Positions 1-8,801 of a DNA stretch of 64,000 nt are shown here, piece after piece. Where the stretch lies: NCBI RefSeq assembly GCF_002993025.1, contig NZ_NXGI01000004.1:1-64000 (forward strand), in the 5' to 3' direction. A model generated the notes under the pieces. The model did no database searches. It was not told where the DNA came from and saw only the letters and a list, made by a program, of their open reading frames with translations. Position 1 is the first letter of the stretch. Every line of letters starts with the position of its first letter. Origin of the DNA: Arcobacter cryaerophilus gv. crypticus. Its GTDB lineage: Bacteria; Campylobacterota; Campylobacteria; Campylobacterales; Arcobacteraceae. The position numbers and the translations under genes were made by a program.

Positions 1-1
1 T

Positions 2-142
2 TCAATGGAACTGTTTTTAAAAATATTAGAACAACTAGTTCAAGTCCAAAAAATTGTCAAGAGAAATAAAGATTTAGAACAAATCATCTTAATGCTAAGG
101 GTTTACACTAAAAAACAGTTAGGTTTTATGTGCGAAAGTTGA
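2..142 (+). CDS. possible 3' end of an upstream gene (partial, unrecognised)
   Basis: An open frame runs from the left edge to a TGA at 140-142 and encodes about 46 residues rich in Leu, Lys and Gln, ending ...QLGFMCES. It is not recognised. It contains codons uncommon elsewhere in the window (CTG, AGG, GTC, TGC), so it may be a decayed or foreign gene end, or chance. No start can be assigned because the frame is open to the edge. The remaining bases up to prs (143-240) are AT-rich and carry the prs ribosome binding site (AGAGGA near 229). Confidence 0.25.
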   Translation, partial: SMELFLKILEQLVQVQKIVKRNKDLEQIILMLRVYTKKQLGFMCES

Positions 143-240
143 GTAATTTATTAATCTTTTATTAATTATCAACAAATTTTTATTAAGTAGATTTTCGATA
201 CTATTTTAAACAAAAAAATCAAAAGAATAGAGGAATTTTT

Positions 241-1173
241 ATGTCTACTTTTAAACTCTTTAGTGGAAGTGCAAATCCTGAATTTGCAAAAAAAGTCGGT
301 GACTACTTAGGAATGAATGTATCTGATGCTAAATTAAATAAATTTAGTGATGGTGAAATATCTGTTCAAATAACTCAAAGTGTAAGAGGTCAAGATGTTT
401 ATATTATTCAACCAACTTGTGCTCCTGCAAATGATAATTTAATGGAACTTTTAATAATGATAGATGCACTTAAAAGATCAAGTGCAAAATCAATAAATGC
501 TGTAATTGCTTATTATGGATATGCAAGACAAGATAGAAAGGCTGCTCCAAGAGTTCCTATTAGCGCAAAATTAGTTGCTGATTTATTAGAAAAAGCTGGA
601 ATAAATAGAGTTGTAACTATTGATTTACATGCTGCTCAAATTCAAGGATTTTTCAATATTCCTGCTGATAACTTATTTGGTTCTATTTTATTTGTAAACT
701 ATATTAAAAGTAAAAATTTAAAAAATCCAATTATTGCGAGTCCAGATATTGGTGGGGTTGCAAGAGCTAGACAATATGCTGATAAATTAGGATATGACTT
801 AGTAATTGTTGATAAAAAAAGAGAAAAAGCAAATGAGTCTCAAGTTATGAACATAATTGGTGATGTAAAAGGCAAAGATGTTATTTTAGTTGATGATATG
901 GTTGATACAGCAGGAACTTTAGTAAAAGCAGCTGAAGTTTTAAAAGAAAAAGGAGCAACATCTGTAATGGCATGTTGTACTCATGGAGTTTTAAGTGGTC
1001 CAGCTTATGATAGAGTTGCAAATGGTGTTTTAGATGAATTAGTTATCTCAGATACAATTCCAACTAAAAAAAATGCAAAAAAAATAACTGTTCTAACAGC
1101 TTCAACAATAATAGGCGAAGCAATAAGAAGAATACATAATAACGAGTCAGTGAATTCAATTTTTAATAATTAA
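241..1173 (+). CDS. prs: ribose-phosphate pyrophosphokinase (PRPP synthetase)
   Basis: Makes 5-phosphoribosyl 1-pyrophosphate from ribose 5-phosphate and ATP in the cytoplasm, feeding purine, pyrimidine, His and Trp synthesis. The 310 residues match the usual family length. Visible motifs are FSDGEISVQI near residue 35, the catalytic region YYGYARQDRK near 91, the VTIDLHAAQIQGFF stretch near 123-137 and the PRPP loop VDDMVDTAGT near 217-226. ATG at 241 follows AGAGGA. PRPP users lie nearby (hisH, hisA, a ComF-like PRTase) and further on (apt). Identification is firm. Confidence 0.97.
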   Translation: MSTFKLFSGSANPEFAKKVGDYLGMNVSDAKLNKFSDGEISVQITQSVRGQDVYIIQPTCAPANDNLMELLIMIDALKRSSAKSINAVIAYYGYARQDRKAAPRVPISAKLVADLLEKAGINRVVTIDLHAAQIQGFFNIPADNLFGSILFVNYIKSKNLKNPIIASPDIGGVARARQYADKLGYDLVIVDKKREKANESQVMNIIGDVKGKDVILVDDMVDTAGTLVKAAEVLKEKGATSVMACCTHGVLSGPAYDRVANGVLDELVISDTIPTKKNAKKITVLTASTIIGEAIRRIHNNESVNSIFNN

Positions 1174-1195
1174 TAAAAAATTAATAAATTATAGA

Positions 1196-1201
1196 TATAA
1201 T
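1196..1201 (+). promoter_or_regulatory. -10 element of the OmpA-family porin promoter
   Basis: TATAAT lies 33 bases before the porin start, just after the prs stop. No convincing -35 box is seen; many Campylobacterota sigma-70 promoters rely on an AT-rich upstream tract. The predicted start near 1208 gives a short leader carrying AAGGA at 1224-1228. Confidence 0.6.
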
Positions 1202-1234
1202 TCGCGTATGATAATTTAAATTTAAGGAAAATAA

Positions 1235-2251
1235 ATGAAAAAAATATTACTATCTTCATTAGCTTGTGCTTCTTTAGTACTTGCTGCTAATAGTGACTAT
1301 AAATATGAGATTACTCCATTAATAGGAGGAGCTCTAGGTGAAGGTAATCATAATTTAGAAAGAAATTATGCAAATGCTGGATTAGCTTTAGGTTTTAATC
1401 AATCAGAGGATTCAATAATTGACCAATTTGAATTAGGTTTTTTAAGAACAGTTCAAGATGTTGATGGAAAAAATTCTGTAAGAAATCAAGATACTTCAAT
1501 TACTAGAGTGTTTGGTAACTTAGTTAAAGATTATGGTTTAACTACTGATTTATCTTTATATGCATTAGCAGGACTTGGAGTTGAGTTTTTTGATAATGAA
1601 TTAACTAAACACCAAAAAGATGGTCTATTTGGAAACTATGGAGTTGGTTTAAAATATCAATTAACAGATGCAATGGCTTTAAAATTTGATTTAAGACATT
1701 TAATATCTGCACAAAATGGAGACAGTACTTTATTATATAACTTTGGTTTAGCTATTCCATTTGGTGAAAAAGCTGCAAAAGTTGCTCCTGTAGCAGTAGC
1801 TCCTGTAGTTGCAAAAGCTGCTCCAAAAGATAGTGATGCAGATGGAATTATTGATGAATTAGATCAATGTCCAGATACAATAAAAGGTGCAAAAGTTGAT
1901 ACTGTTGGTTGTATGACTCTAGTTAATTTAAATGTTAATTTTGATACAGATAAATCTGAAATTAAAGATATCTATGGAACAAAAATTCATGATTTTGCAA
2001 AAGCTATGAATACAGATAAAAAATTAAAAGCTGATATAGAAGGTCATACAGACTCTGTTGGTTCAGATAAATATAATCAAAAATTATCAGAAAGAAGAGC
2101 AGCTTCAGTTGTTAAAGCTTTAACAGATTTAGGTGTTGATAAATCAAGATTAAAAGCTGTTGGTTATGGGGAATCTAATCCTATAGCTTCTAACGAAACT
2201 GCAGAAGGTAAAGCAGAAAACAGAAGAGTTCACGCTGTAATAGTTAAATAA
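1235..2251 (+). CDS. OmpA-family outer membrane protein
   Basis: Outer membrane beta-barrel protein that anchors the envelope to peptidoglycan. Residues 1-17 are a signal peptide with cleavage likely after VLAA/LAA. Residues about 25-180 form an alternating beta-barrel region. An Ala/Pro/Val hinge (near 185-198) leads into a calcium-binding thrombospondin type-3 style segment ([16 protein letters not shown], near 200-215) with two Cys. The C-terminal OmpA domain (about 225-338) has the peptidoglycan-binding [20 protein letters not shown] segment. The organisation resembles OprF and major Arcobacter porin-like proteins. It has its own promoter and a strong terminator. Confidence 0.9.
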   Translation: MKKILLSSLACASLVLAANSDYKYEITPLIGGALGEGNHNLERNYANAGLALGFNQSEDSIIDQFELGFLRTVQDVDGKNSVRNQDTSITRVFGNLVKDYGLTTDLSLYALAGLGVEFFDNELTKHQKDGLFGNYGVGLKYQLTDAMALKFDLRHLISAQNGDSTLLYNFGLAIPFGEKAAKVAPVAVAPVVAKAAPKDSDADGIIDELDQCPDTIKGAKVDTVGCMTLVNLNVNFDTDKSEIKDIYGTKIHDFAKAMNTDKKLKADIEGHTDSVGSDKYNQKLSERRAASVVKALTDLGVDKSRLKAVGYGESNPIASNETAEGKAENRRVHAVIVK

Positions 2252-2278
2252 TTTTAGTTTTTCACTTAAATTATAAAA

Positions 2279-2307
2279 GGGGCTAGAAATTCTAGCCCCT
2301 TTTTTTT
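2279..2307 (+). terminator. intrinsic terminator after the OmpA-family gene
   Basis: The stem GGGGCTAGA (2279-2287) pairs with TCTAGCCCC (2291-2299) over a three-base loop and is followed by eight T (2300-2307). This is a textbook rho-independent terminator, 27 bases after the stop. Confidence 0.93.
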
Positions 2308-2348
2308 ATTCTAAAAATTATTTAACAAAAAACTTACCGCTTTTTAGA

Positions 2349-2354
2349 TATAAT
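2349..2354 (+). promoter_or_regulatory. -10 element of the lepA promoter
   Basis: TATAAT follows a T-rich tract, 44 bases before the lepA start and downstream of the preceding terminator, so lepA begins its own transcription unit. Confidence 0.6.
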
Positions 2355-2397
2355 CTTGCCACTTTACAAATAATCTTTTAAAATTATAGGAAAAAAA

Positions 2398-4185
2398 TTG
2401 CAAAAAAATATTAGAAACTTTAGTATCATAGCTCATATTGACCACGGTAAATCAACACTTGCAGATAGAATCATTCAAGAGTGTGGAGGAATAAGTGATA
2501 GAGAAATGACTTCTCAAGTTATGGACAATATGGATATTGAAAAAGAAAGAGGAATTACAATAAAAGCTCAAAGTGTAAGATTAAACTACACTTTAAATGG
2601 AGAAAAATATATTCTAAATCTTATAGATACTCCAGGTCACGTTGATTTCTCTTATGAAGTAAGCCGCTCTTTAGCATCATCTGAAGGTGCTTTGCTTATA
2701 GTTGATTCAACTCAAGGGGTTGAAGCACAAACAATAGCAAATGTGTATATTGCAATGGATAATGAGTTAGAACTTCTTCCAGTTGTTAATAAAATAGATC
2801 TACCAAGTGCTGATCCAATGCGTGTTTTAGCAGAGGTTGAAGAGGCTATAGGAGTTGATTGTACAGAGCATAATTTAATAAGTGCAAAAACAGGACTTGG
2901 AGTAAAAGAGCTTATTGAAGCTATTATTAAAAGAGTTCCATCTCCAGTTGGAGACGATAGTGCACCTACAAAAGCTTTAATATATGACTCATGGTTTGAT
3001 AATTATTTGGGAGCTTTGGCACTTGTAAGAGTTTATGATGGAAGTATTAAAAAAGGTCAAACTTTAAGAATGATGAATACAAAAGTTGAGCATCAAGTTT
3101 TAAGTTTGATGTATCCTCATCCACTAAAAAAAGAAGATACTTTAGAGATAAAAACAGGTGAGATTGGGATTGTTGTGCTTGGTCTTAAAACTTTAGATGG
3201 AATTGCAGTTGGTGATACAATGACTGATGCAAAAAACCCAACTAAAGAGATTATTGATGGATTTGAACCTGCTAAACCATTTGTTTTTGCAGGACTATAT
3301 CCAATTGAAACAGATAAATTTGAAGATTTAAGAGAGGCTTTAAATAAATTAAAATTAAGCGACTCATCAATATCTTTTGAACCTGAAAGCTCAATGGCTC
3401 TTGGAAGTGGATTTAGAACAGGATTTTTAGGAATGCTTCATATGGAAGTTATTAAAGAGAGACTTGAGCGAGAGTTTGATTTAGATTTAATAGCAACTGC
3501 TCCAACAGTTATTTATGAAGTTTTAAAAAGAGATGGAGAAAAAATCGTAATTCAAAATCCAAGTGAACTTCCTGAACCAAACTATATAGAGACAATTTTT
3601 GAACCATATGTAAAATCTACTATTTTAGTTCCTGATGAGTTTTTAGGAAATGTTATAAAACTTTTAAACGATAAAAGAGGAATTCAGTTAAAAATGGATT
3701 ACATAGGAAAAAGAGTTCTTCTTGAATATGACTTACCTATGAATGAAATTGTTATGGATTTTTATGATAAGTTAAAATCTACAACTAAAGGTTATGCATC
3801 TTTTGATTATGACCCAGTTGGATTTAGACCTGGAAATTTAAAAAAACTTGATGTTAGAGTTGCTGGAGATATAGTTGATGCACTATCTATTATTGTTCCT
3901 GAGGATAAAGCTGTTTCAAGAGGAAGAGAGTTTGTAAAAGCTCTAAAAGAGCTAATTCCTAGACAACTTTTTGAAGTAGCAATTCAAGCTAGTGTTGGAA
4001 GTACAATAATTGCTAGAGAGACTGTAAAATCTATGGGGAAAAATGTAACTGCAAAGTGTTATGGTGGAGATATTACAAGAAAAAGAAAACTTCTTGAAAA
4101 ACAAAAAGCTGGTAAAAAAAGAATGAAATCTATAGGAAAAGTAAATGTTCCTCAAGAGGCTTTTATGGCTGTTTTAAAAATCTAA
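2398..4185 (+). CDS. lepA: elongation factor 4 (LepA), ribosomal back-translocase GTPase
   Basis: Translational GTPase that acts on stalled or mis-translocated ribosomes. Motifs are the G1 AHIDHGKST (residues about 12-20), switch region [10 protein letters not shown]3 DTPGHVDF and G4 NKID. The EF4-specific C-terminal domain ends with the lysine-rich ...[22 protein letters not shown]. Length of 595 is typical. The start codon is TTG at 2398, with AGGA at 2388-2391 as ribosome binding site; no in-frame ATG precedes the conserved N-terminus. A downstream PRTase follows after 11 bases, probably co-transcribed. Confidence 0.97.
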   Translation: MQKNIRNFSIIAHIDHGKSTLADRIIQECGGISDREMTSQVMDNMDIEKERGITIKAQSVRLNYTLNGEKYILNLIDTPGHVDFSYEVSRSLASSEGALLIVDSTQGVEAQTIANVYIAMDNELELLPVVNKIDLPSADPMRVLAEVEEAIGVDCTEHNLISAKTGLGVKELIEAIIKRVPSPVGDDSAPTKALIYDSWFDNYLGALALVRVYDGSIKKGQTLRMMNTKVEHQVLSLMYPHPLKKEDTLEIKTGEIGIVVLGLKTLDGIAVGDTMTDAKNPTKEIIDGFEPAKPFVFAGLYPIETDKFEDLREALNKLKLSDSSISFEPESSMALGSGFRTGFLGMLHMEVIKERLEREFDLDLIATAPTVIYEVLKRDGEKIVIQNPSELPEPNYIETIFEPYVKSTILVPDEFLGNVIKLLNDKRGIQLKMDYIGKRVLLEYDLPMNEIVMDFYDKLKSTTKGYASFDYDPVGFRPGNLKKLDVRVAGDIVDALSIIVPEDKAVSRGREFVKALKELIPRQLFEVAIQASVGSTIIARETVKSMGKNVTAKCYGGDITRKRKLLEKQKAGKKRMKSIGKVNVPQEAFMAVLKI

Positions 4186-4196
4186 AAGGTTTTATT

Positions 4197-4769
4197 TTGA
4201 AGTGTACAAGTTGTGACAAGTTATCTTTACAAATCATTTGCAAAACTTGTCAAACTACACTTCTTGCTCCAAACTTTTATAAAAAAGAGTTAGAAAAGGA
4301 TTTTTTTGTCTACTCTTTTTATGACTACAAAGATTTGGAAGATTTAATCCAAAGCAAATATCACTTTTATGGAGATAAAGTTTTTAATATTTTAGCTAAA
4401 CTTAGTTTTACTAAATTTGCTTCAAATTTTGAATTCACCCACCCTATTTTGGCTCTTCCAATAGATGACCACACAAGACACGATTTCTCTCAAACTGCTA
4501 TTTTGGCAAAGCATTTAAAAAGTTCTTTTATAAAACCAGTTTTCAACACTTTAAAAGCTAAAAATATTGTTAAATATGCTGGGAAAAATTTGGAGTTTAG
4601 ACAAAAAAATCCAAGAAAATTTATCTATAGTGGAGTAAAAAATTGTGATGTAATTTTAGTTGATGATGTTCTTACAACAGGAACAACTATTTTAGAGGCT
4701 AAAAAAGCTTTAAAAAAAGAGGGTGTGAATGTTTTGTTTGCTCTTACTCTATGCTCATTTTTAAATTAA
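4197..4769 (+). CDS. ComF-family phosphoribosyltransferase-like protein
   Basis: A 190-residue protein with an N-terminal Cys cluster (C3, C6, C15, C18, probably a zinc finger) and a C-terminal type I PRTase fold with the PRPP-binding loop VILVDDVLTTGTT near residues 151-163. This is the ComF/GntX layout. ComF proteins are linked to DNA uptake in naturally competent bacteria, but the precise function is unresolved. The start is TTG at 4197 with AAGG upstream. Identification to family is good; involvement in transformation is inference. Confidence 0.82.
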   Translation: MKCTSCDKLSLQIICKTCQTTLLAPNFYKKELEKDFFVYSFYDYKDLEDLIQSKYHFYGDKVFNILAKLSFTKFASNFEFTHPILALPIDDHTRHDFSQTAILAKHLKSSFIKPVFNTLKAKNIVKYAGKNLEFRQKNPRKFIYSGVKNCDVILVDDVLTTGTTILEAKKALKKEGVNVLFALTLCSFLN

Positions 4770-4776
4770 TAAAAGA

Positions 4777-4782
4777 TATAAT
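4777..4782 (+). promoter_or_regulatory. -10 element of the hisH promoter
   Basis: TATAAT sits 7 bases after the ComF-like stop and 21 bases before the hisH ATG, giving a very short leader with AAAAGGAT as ribosome binding site. Confidence 0.55.
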
Positions 4783-4803
4783 CTACGCTTTAAAAGGATT
4801 TAG

Positions 4804-5409
4804 ATGCTAGGAATAATAGACTACAATATGGGAAATCTGGCAAGTGTTTATAACGCTTGTTCAAAATTTACAAAAGATTTAAAAATTGTAAAAAATGCAG
4901 ATGATTTAAAAAATTTAGACAAAATAATACTTCCAGGAGTTGGAGCATATAAAGATGCTATGCAACATTTAGAAAATAGTGTCTTAAAAGATGCTATTTT
5001 AGATTTTGCAAATAGTAAAAAACCACTTCTTGGAATTTGCCTTGGAATGCAACTTTTGTTTGAAAGTTCTGAAGAGTTTGGATATACAAAAGGTTTAGGA
5101 TTAATTGAAGGAAAAGTTGTGAAGTTTGATAAATCAAAAATGAGTAGTGATTTAAAAATTCCACATATGGGATGGAATAAAATAGAAAATAAAGAGAATC
5201 AACTTTTTAAAGATTTAAAAAATCCATATTTATATTTTGTACACTCTTATCATATTATTACAGATGATAAAAATATTATTGGAAAAACAAATTATGGATA
5301 TGAGTTTGCAAGTGCTGTAAACAAAGATAATATTTTTGGATTTCAACCTCATCCAGAAAAGTCTCATAACAACGGACTTAAAATATTAGAAAACTTTATA
5401 AATTTATAA
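4804..5409 (+). CDS. hisH: imidazole glycerol phosphate synthase, glutaminase subunit HisH
   Basis: Class I glutamine amidotransferase that supplies ammonia to HisF in histidine synthesis. The 201 residues are typical. Motifs: oxyanion strand PGVGAYKDAM near 40-49, nucleophile Cys in GICLGMQLLFES near 76-87, and the catalytic His/Glu pair in FQPHPEKSH near the C-terminus. HisF is not in the window. hisA follows after a highly structured 157-base gap. Confidence 0.96.
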   Translation: MLGIIDYNMGNLASVYNACSKFTKDLKIVKNADDLKNLDKIILPGVGAYKDAMQHLENSVLKDAILDFANSKKPLLGICLGMQLLFESSEEFGYTKGLGLIEGKVVKFDKSKMSSDLKIPHMGWNKIENKENQLFKDLKNPYLYFVHSYHIITDDKNIIGKTNYGYEFASAVNKDNIFGFQPHPEKSHNNGLKILENFINL

Positions 5410-5416
5410 TAAAAAA

Positions 5417-5459
5417 GGCTTTGTTCTCTTGTGCCTATGGCACTCTCTGTGAGAAAGCC
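5417..5459 (+). promoter_or_regulatory. hisH-hisA intergenic hairpin 1
   Basis: GGCTTT (5417-5422) pairs with AAAGCC (5454-5459), CTC (5426-5428) with GAG (5451-5453), and an inner perfect hairpin GTGCC-TAT-GGCAC spans 5431-5443. The region is clearly more G+C-rich than its surroundings. Function unknown; it could end hisH transcription or form part of a structured leader. Confidence 0.55.
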
Positions 5460-5472
5460 CTTTAGGTTTTTG

Positions 5473-5513
5473 CTACTTTTTAGGGGATTTTCAATCCCCG
5501 CTATAAAAAGTAG
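5473..5513 (+). promoter_or_regulatory. hisH-hisA intergenic hairpin 2 (17-bp interrupted stem)
   Basis: CTACTTTTTA (5473-5482) pairs perfectly with TAAAAAGTAG (5504-5513). Inside it, GGGGATT (5483-5489) pairs with AATCCCC (5493-5499) around a TTC loop; four bases (5500-5503) bulge. No T-run follows, so it is not a standard terminator. Confidence 0.65.
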
Positions 5514-5530
5514 TAATTGAGAAAAAGGTT

Positions 5531-5559
5531 CCTTTTTAAATAGGAACTATTTAAAAAGG
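5531..5559 (+). promoter_or_regulatory. hairpin sequestering the hisA ribosome binding site
   Basis: CCTTTTTAAATAG (5531-5543) is the exact reverse complement of CTATTTAAAAAGG (5547-5559), with loop GAA. The 3' arm contains the AAAAAGG part of the hisA ribosome binding site AAAAAGGAG (5553-5561), five bases before ATG. An upstream copy of AAAAAGG (5522-5528) and an alternative pairing GTTCC (5528-5532) with GGAAC (5543-5547) could compete. The pairing is seen directly; regulation is inferred. Confidence 0.65.
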
Positions 5560-5566
5560 AGAAATT

Positions 5567-6280
5567 ATGGATATATTACCAGCGATTGATTTAAAAGATG
5601 GAAAAGCTGTAAGACTTAGCAAAGGTCTTATGGATAGTGCAAAAATCTACTCAGATGAGCCATGGCAAGTAGCAAAAAGGTTTGAAGAGCTTGGAAGTAA
5701 GTGGGTTCATATAGTTGATTTAAATGGAGCATTTGAAGGAAAACCAGCAAACTTAGAGCAGATTAAAAAAATTAGAGAGAACTGTAATTTAAAAATTGAG
5801 CTTGGTGGTGGTATTCGAGATGAAAAAACTATTCAAATGTATTTAGAACTTGGAGTTGATAGATTAATTTTAGGCTCTATTGCTGTAAAAGACCCTCAAT
5901 TTGTAAAAGATATGGCAAAAAAATATCCAATCGCTGTTGGAATTGATGCGATGAACGGTATGGTTGCAGTTGAGGGTTGGGCAGAAGTTTCAAATATGGA
6001 AGCTAGCTCTTTAGCACAAGAGTTTGCAAATGCTGGTGTTGAAGCAATTATTTGTACAGATATAAGCAAAGATGGTATGCTTTGTGGAGTTAATGTTGAA
6101 TTTACAGAAAGTATCGCACTTGCTAGTAAAGTTTACACAATTGCAAGTGGTGGAGTTAAAGATATTGAAGATATTAAAAACTGTAAAGCAAATGGAAATA
6201 TTGGTGGAGTTATTGTTGGAAAAGCTTTTTATGAAGGTACTTTAGATTTAGAAGAAGCTTTTAAAATTTTAATTAAATAA
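5567..6280 (+). CDS. hisA: phosphoribosylformimino-5-aminoimidazole carboxamide ribotide isomerase HisA
   Basis: Amadori-type isomerase, fourth step of histidine synthesis, with a (beta/alpha)8 barrel. It begins [17 protein letters not shown] with the catalytic Asp in PAIDLK. The second half-barrel carries the conserved Asp in [10 protein letters not shown] and the phosphate-binding IASGGVKD and [12 protein letters not shown] near the C-terminus. Its 237 residues are usual. ATG at 5567 is preceded by AAAAAGGAG, which is buried in a 13-bp hairpin. The next gene starts 16 bases after the stop. Confidence 0.97.
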   Translation: MDILPAIDLKDGKAVRLSKGLMDSAKIYSDEPWQVAKRFEELGSKWVHIVDLNGAFEGKPANLEQIKKIRENCNLKIELGGGIRDEKTIQMYLELGVDRLILGSIAVKDPQFVKDMAKKYPIAVGIDAMNGMVAVEGWAEVSNMEASSLAQEFANAGVEAIICTDISKDGMLCGVNVEFTESIALASKVYTIASGGVKDIEDIKNCKANGNIGGVIVGKAFYEGTLDLEEAFKILIK

Positions 6281-6296
6281 TATAAAAGGTTAAAAA

Positions 6297-8153
6297 ATGA
6301 AATCAAATACAAAAATAACACTTATTATTTTTTCTATGGTTGTACTTTTAACTTCAATTATTGTTGTCTTAGTTGCAATTGGTTCTAGACAAATAGGATA
6401 TGATGGAGTTAAAAATAAAGCATATTTAACAGCTGATATAGTTAAAAACTCTCTTACTTCACATATGATAAATGGAAATATGTCTCAAAGAGATGTATTT
6501 TTAGATAGTATGAGTCAACTAAAAAATGTGCAATCTTTGTGGCTTGTTAGAGCCAAAAGTGTTAGTGACCAGTTTGGAAATTCTAATTTAGCAAATGAAA
6601 AACCAAAAGATGATATTGATTTAGAAGTTTTAAACACTGGGCTTGAAAAAATTGTAATAGAAGAGTCTTTATACACTGCAAATCTTAGAATTACAATTCC
6701 ATATACAGCATCTTCACTAGATAAACCAAATTGTCTTTCTTGTCACAATGCAAAAGAGGGAGAAGTTTTAGGAGCTATCTCTTTAAGCTTTGATATAAGT
6801 GAAGATAGGGGTTCAAATGTTATGGTTTTACTATATATCATTGGAACTATCTCTATATTTTTAATTATTTTCTTAATTTTTATTAGAAAAAGAATAACTC
6901 CGTACACAAACTCTTTTGACTCTTTAGCAAATGTATTAAAAAAAGTTCATGAAGGAGATTATTCTGTTAGAGCAAATGCTGGTGTTTTAAAAGAGGATAA
7001 AGAGGTTTCAAATTGGTTAAATGAATTAATAGAAAAACTTGAAACAGTATTAACTGGAATTGAGAAAAATTTAACATCTTTTGTTCATAATAGAACATCA
7101 AATGTAAATCATGATAAATTAATTACAGCAAAAGAGATAATTGAAGATATTAGTGAAATTTATCACTACAAAAAAACTATTGAAAATGATTTAACTATTG
7201 ATGATATTTATCATAGATTAATTATAGTTTTAAAAGATAAATTAGAAATAGATTCTTTTATAATTTTTGAGACTGATTTAGTAAAAGATATAAGAAAAAC
7301 TATATATTCAACAGATGGTGCTATAGCTTGTTGTGATTTAAAACAAAATATTAAAGATATTTGTAGAGCAGAAAGAATAAATAGTATAGTTGCTTCTGAA
7401 AACTTCCCAGAAATTTGTAGAGTTGCAAAATGTAAAACTGGTGAAAACTATATTTGTATTCCTTTTTATGTAAATGAACAAAAAAATATTGTAATCCATA
7501 TTATTTCAAAATCACAAGATGAACTAAATAATTTAAAATATAAAATAGGAATTATTAAAAAATATCTTGAAGAGACAAAACCAATTTTAGAAAGTAAGAT
7601 TTTGATGGAAGCATTAAGACAAAAAAATCTTACGGACTCTCTAACAGGTTTATACAATAGAAAATATTTAGATGAAATTGTAGAAAAACAACTATCCCTT
7701 GATATGAAAAATGGTGTTGTTTATGCAATTATGTTTTTAGATATTGATTACTTTAAAATGGTAAACGATACTTACGGACACGATATTGGAGATGATATTT
7801 TAAGAAAACTTGCAATTACTATGAAAAAATCAATCTCTTCAAATGAGATTTTAATTAGATATGGTGGTGAAGAGTTTTTAATCTTAATGAAAAATGCAAC
7901 ACAAGAGAGTGCAAAAGAGTTAGCAAATAAAATAAATGCTGATTTCTCAAAAATAATATTTAACTATGGCGGAGATAGTTTCTCAAAAACTGTAAGTATT
8001 GGATACTCTTTCTTCCCAACAGATACAGATCAGTTCTGGAAATGTATAAAATATGCTGATATATCTTTATATGAAGCAAAAGCAACGGGAAGAAACAAGG
8101 TTGTTAAATTCTCAAAAGATATTTTGAAAAATGATGATAAGATTGACTACTAA
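6297..8153 (+). CDS. membrane diguanylate cyclase with periplasmic c-heme (CxxCH) sensor
   Basis: Predicted c-di-GMP synthase. Residues 8-29 and about 176-196 are membrane helices flanking a periplasmic domain that ends with a CLSCH heme-attachment motif (C146, C149, H150) followed by GAISLSFDIS, as in DUF3365/Tll0287-like heme sensors. A HAMP-like linker and a roughly 200-residue middle region, probably GAF-like, precede the GGDEF domain. The active-site loop is GGEEF at residues 523-527, with DIDYFKMVNDTYGHDIGDD upstream, so it looks catalytically competent. The usual RxxD inhibitory site is absent (SSNE at that place). Sensing of redox, oxygen or NO is inference. Confidence 0.85.
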   Translation: MKSNTKITLIIFSMVVLLTSIIVVLVAIGSRQIGYDGVKNKAYLTADIVKNSLTSHMINGNMSQRDVFLDSMSQLKNVQSLWLVRAKSVSDQFGNSNLANEKPKDDIDLEVLNTGLEKIVIEESLYTANLRITIPYTASSLDKPNCLSCHNAKEGEVLGAISLSFDISEDRGSNVMVLLYIIGTISIFLIIFLIFIRKRITPYTNSFDSLANVLKKVHEGDYSVRANAGVLKEDKEVSNWLNELIEKLETVLTGIEKNLTSFVHNRTSNVNHDKLITAKEIIEDISEIYHYKKTIENDLTIDDIYHRLIIVLKDKLEIDSFIIFETDLVKDIRKTIYSTDGAIACCDLKQNIKDICRAERINSIVASENFPEICRVAKCKTGENYICIPFYVNEQKNIVIHIISKSQDELNNLKYKIGIIKKYLEETKPILESKILMEALRQKNLTDSLTGLYNRKYLDEIVEKQLSLDMKNGVVYAIMFLDIDYFKMVNDTYGHDIGDDILRKLAITMKKSISSNEILIRYGGEEFLILMKNATQESAKELANKINADFSKIIFNYGGDSFSKTVSIGYSFFPTDTDQFWKCIKYADISLYEAKATGRNKVVKFSKDILKNDDKIDY

Positions 8154-8178
8154 ATTTTATAATTCATAAAAATTTCCT

Positions 8179-8213
8179 AAACTAGAGTATAAAATTTATT
8201 TATACTCTAGTTT
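8179..8213. terminator. bidirectional hairpin between convergent genes
   Basis: AAACTAGAGTATAAA (8179-8193) is the exact reverse complement of 8199-8213, a 15-bp perfect stem with loop ATTTA. It lies between the diguanylate cyclase (+) and the transglutaminase-like gene (-) and includes the last codons of the latter. T-runs on either side are short, so efficiency is uncertain. Confidence 0.65.
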
Positions 8214-8801
8214 CTCTATAACTAATTTTTTATTTATAAATGGATTTATAACAGCCTCAATCTCTTCAATTTTATATTTCAATGGAAAAGCTATTTTTGA
8301 ATTTGTTGCGGTTGTTTCCAAAATATAGTATTTTTTATTATTTACATATAGTGCTTTTTTATTTAAATTTATATCTTCAAGATTTATTATCACAAAAATA
8401 TGATTTGGAACTAGTACAAAATATGCTTCATAATCTTTTACTTTCAAAAGTGAAATAAGTAAATTTGACTTATCATCACAATCTCCAAAATTTTGTTCAA
8501 CTACTTTTTTTGGACTTTTTGCAATACTTTCATTTATTTTATATGGAATTTGTGTAACAAAATCTAATATATTTTGAACTTCACACATAGGCTCTTGTTT
8601 ACAGTTTTTTGCTAAAAAATCTGCTAACTTTTTTGTATATTCATCTATTCTTACTTGATTTACATAAGTTGATTTTCCAATATCTGTAAACTGGTTTTTA
8701 ACTATAAAAAAAGAGCTATAAATCATATAAAAAAGATTTATTAAAAATATTATAGATATTAAAAAAGATAAATTTCTTAAACTTTTACTCTTTATAAACA
8801 C
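8196..8801 (-). CDS. transglutaminase-like cysteine protease family protein, membrane-anchored
   Basis: A 201-residue protein with one N-terminal membrane helix (about 10-31) and an extracytoplasmic domain resembling bacterial transglutaminase-like cysteine proteinases. FGDCDDKSNLLISLL near residue 109 carries the candidate catalytic Cys, and PNHIFVIINLE the His. Family members process periplasmic or surface proteins, as in LapG-like control of adhesins; no partner adhesin is in the window. The start overlaps the MarC stop by one base, so both are likely co-transcribed. Substrate unknown. Confidence 0.68.
   Translation of the reverse strand: MFIKSKSLRNLSFLISIIFLINLFYMIYSSFFIVKNQFTDIGKSTYVNQVRIDEYTKKLADFLAKNCKQEPMCEVQNILDFVTQIPYKINESIAKSPKKVVEQNFGDCDDKSNLLISLLKVKDYEAYFVLVPNHIFVIINLEDINLNKKALYVNNKKYYILETTATNSKIAFPLKYKIEEIEAVINPFINKKLVIEKLEYK

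Noticed and set aside
3952-4155. 67-codon minus-strand ORF inside lepA
   Set aside because: Wholly antisense to a conserved gene, with a composition typical of a shadow frame; the same applies to the other antisense ORFs inside known genes.
5423-5465. Possible leader peptide in the hisH-hisA gap
   Set aside because: The open frame has no ATG, GTG or suitable ribosome binding site and contains no run of His codons.
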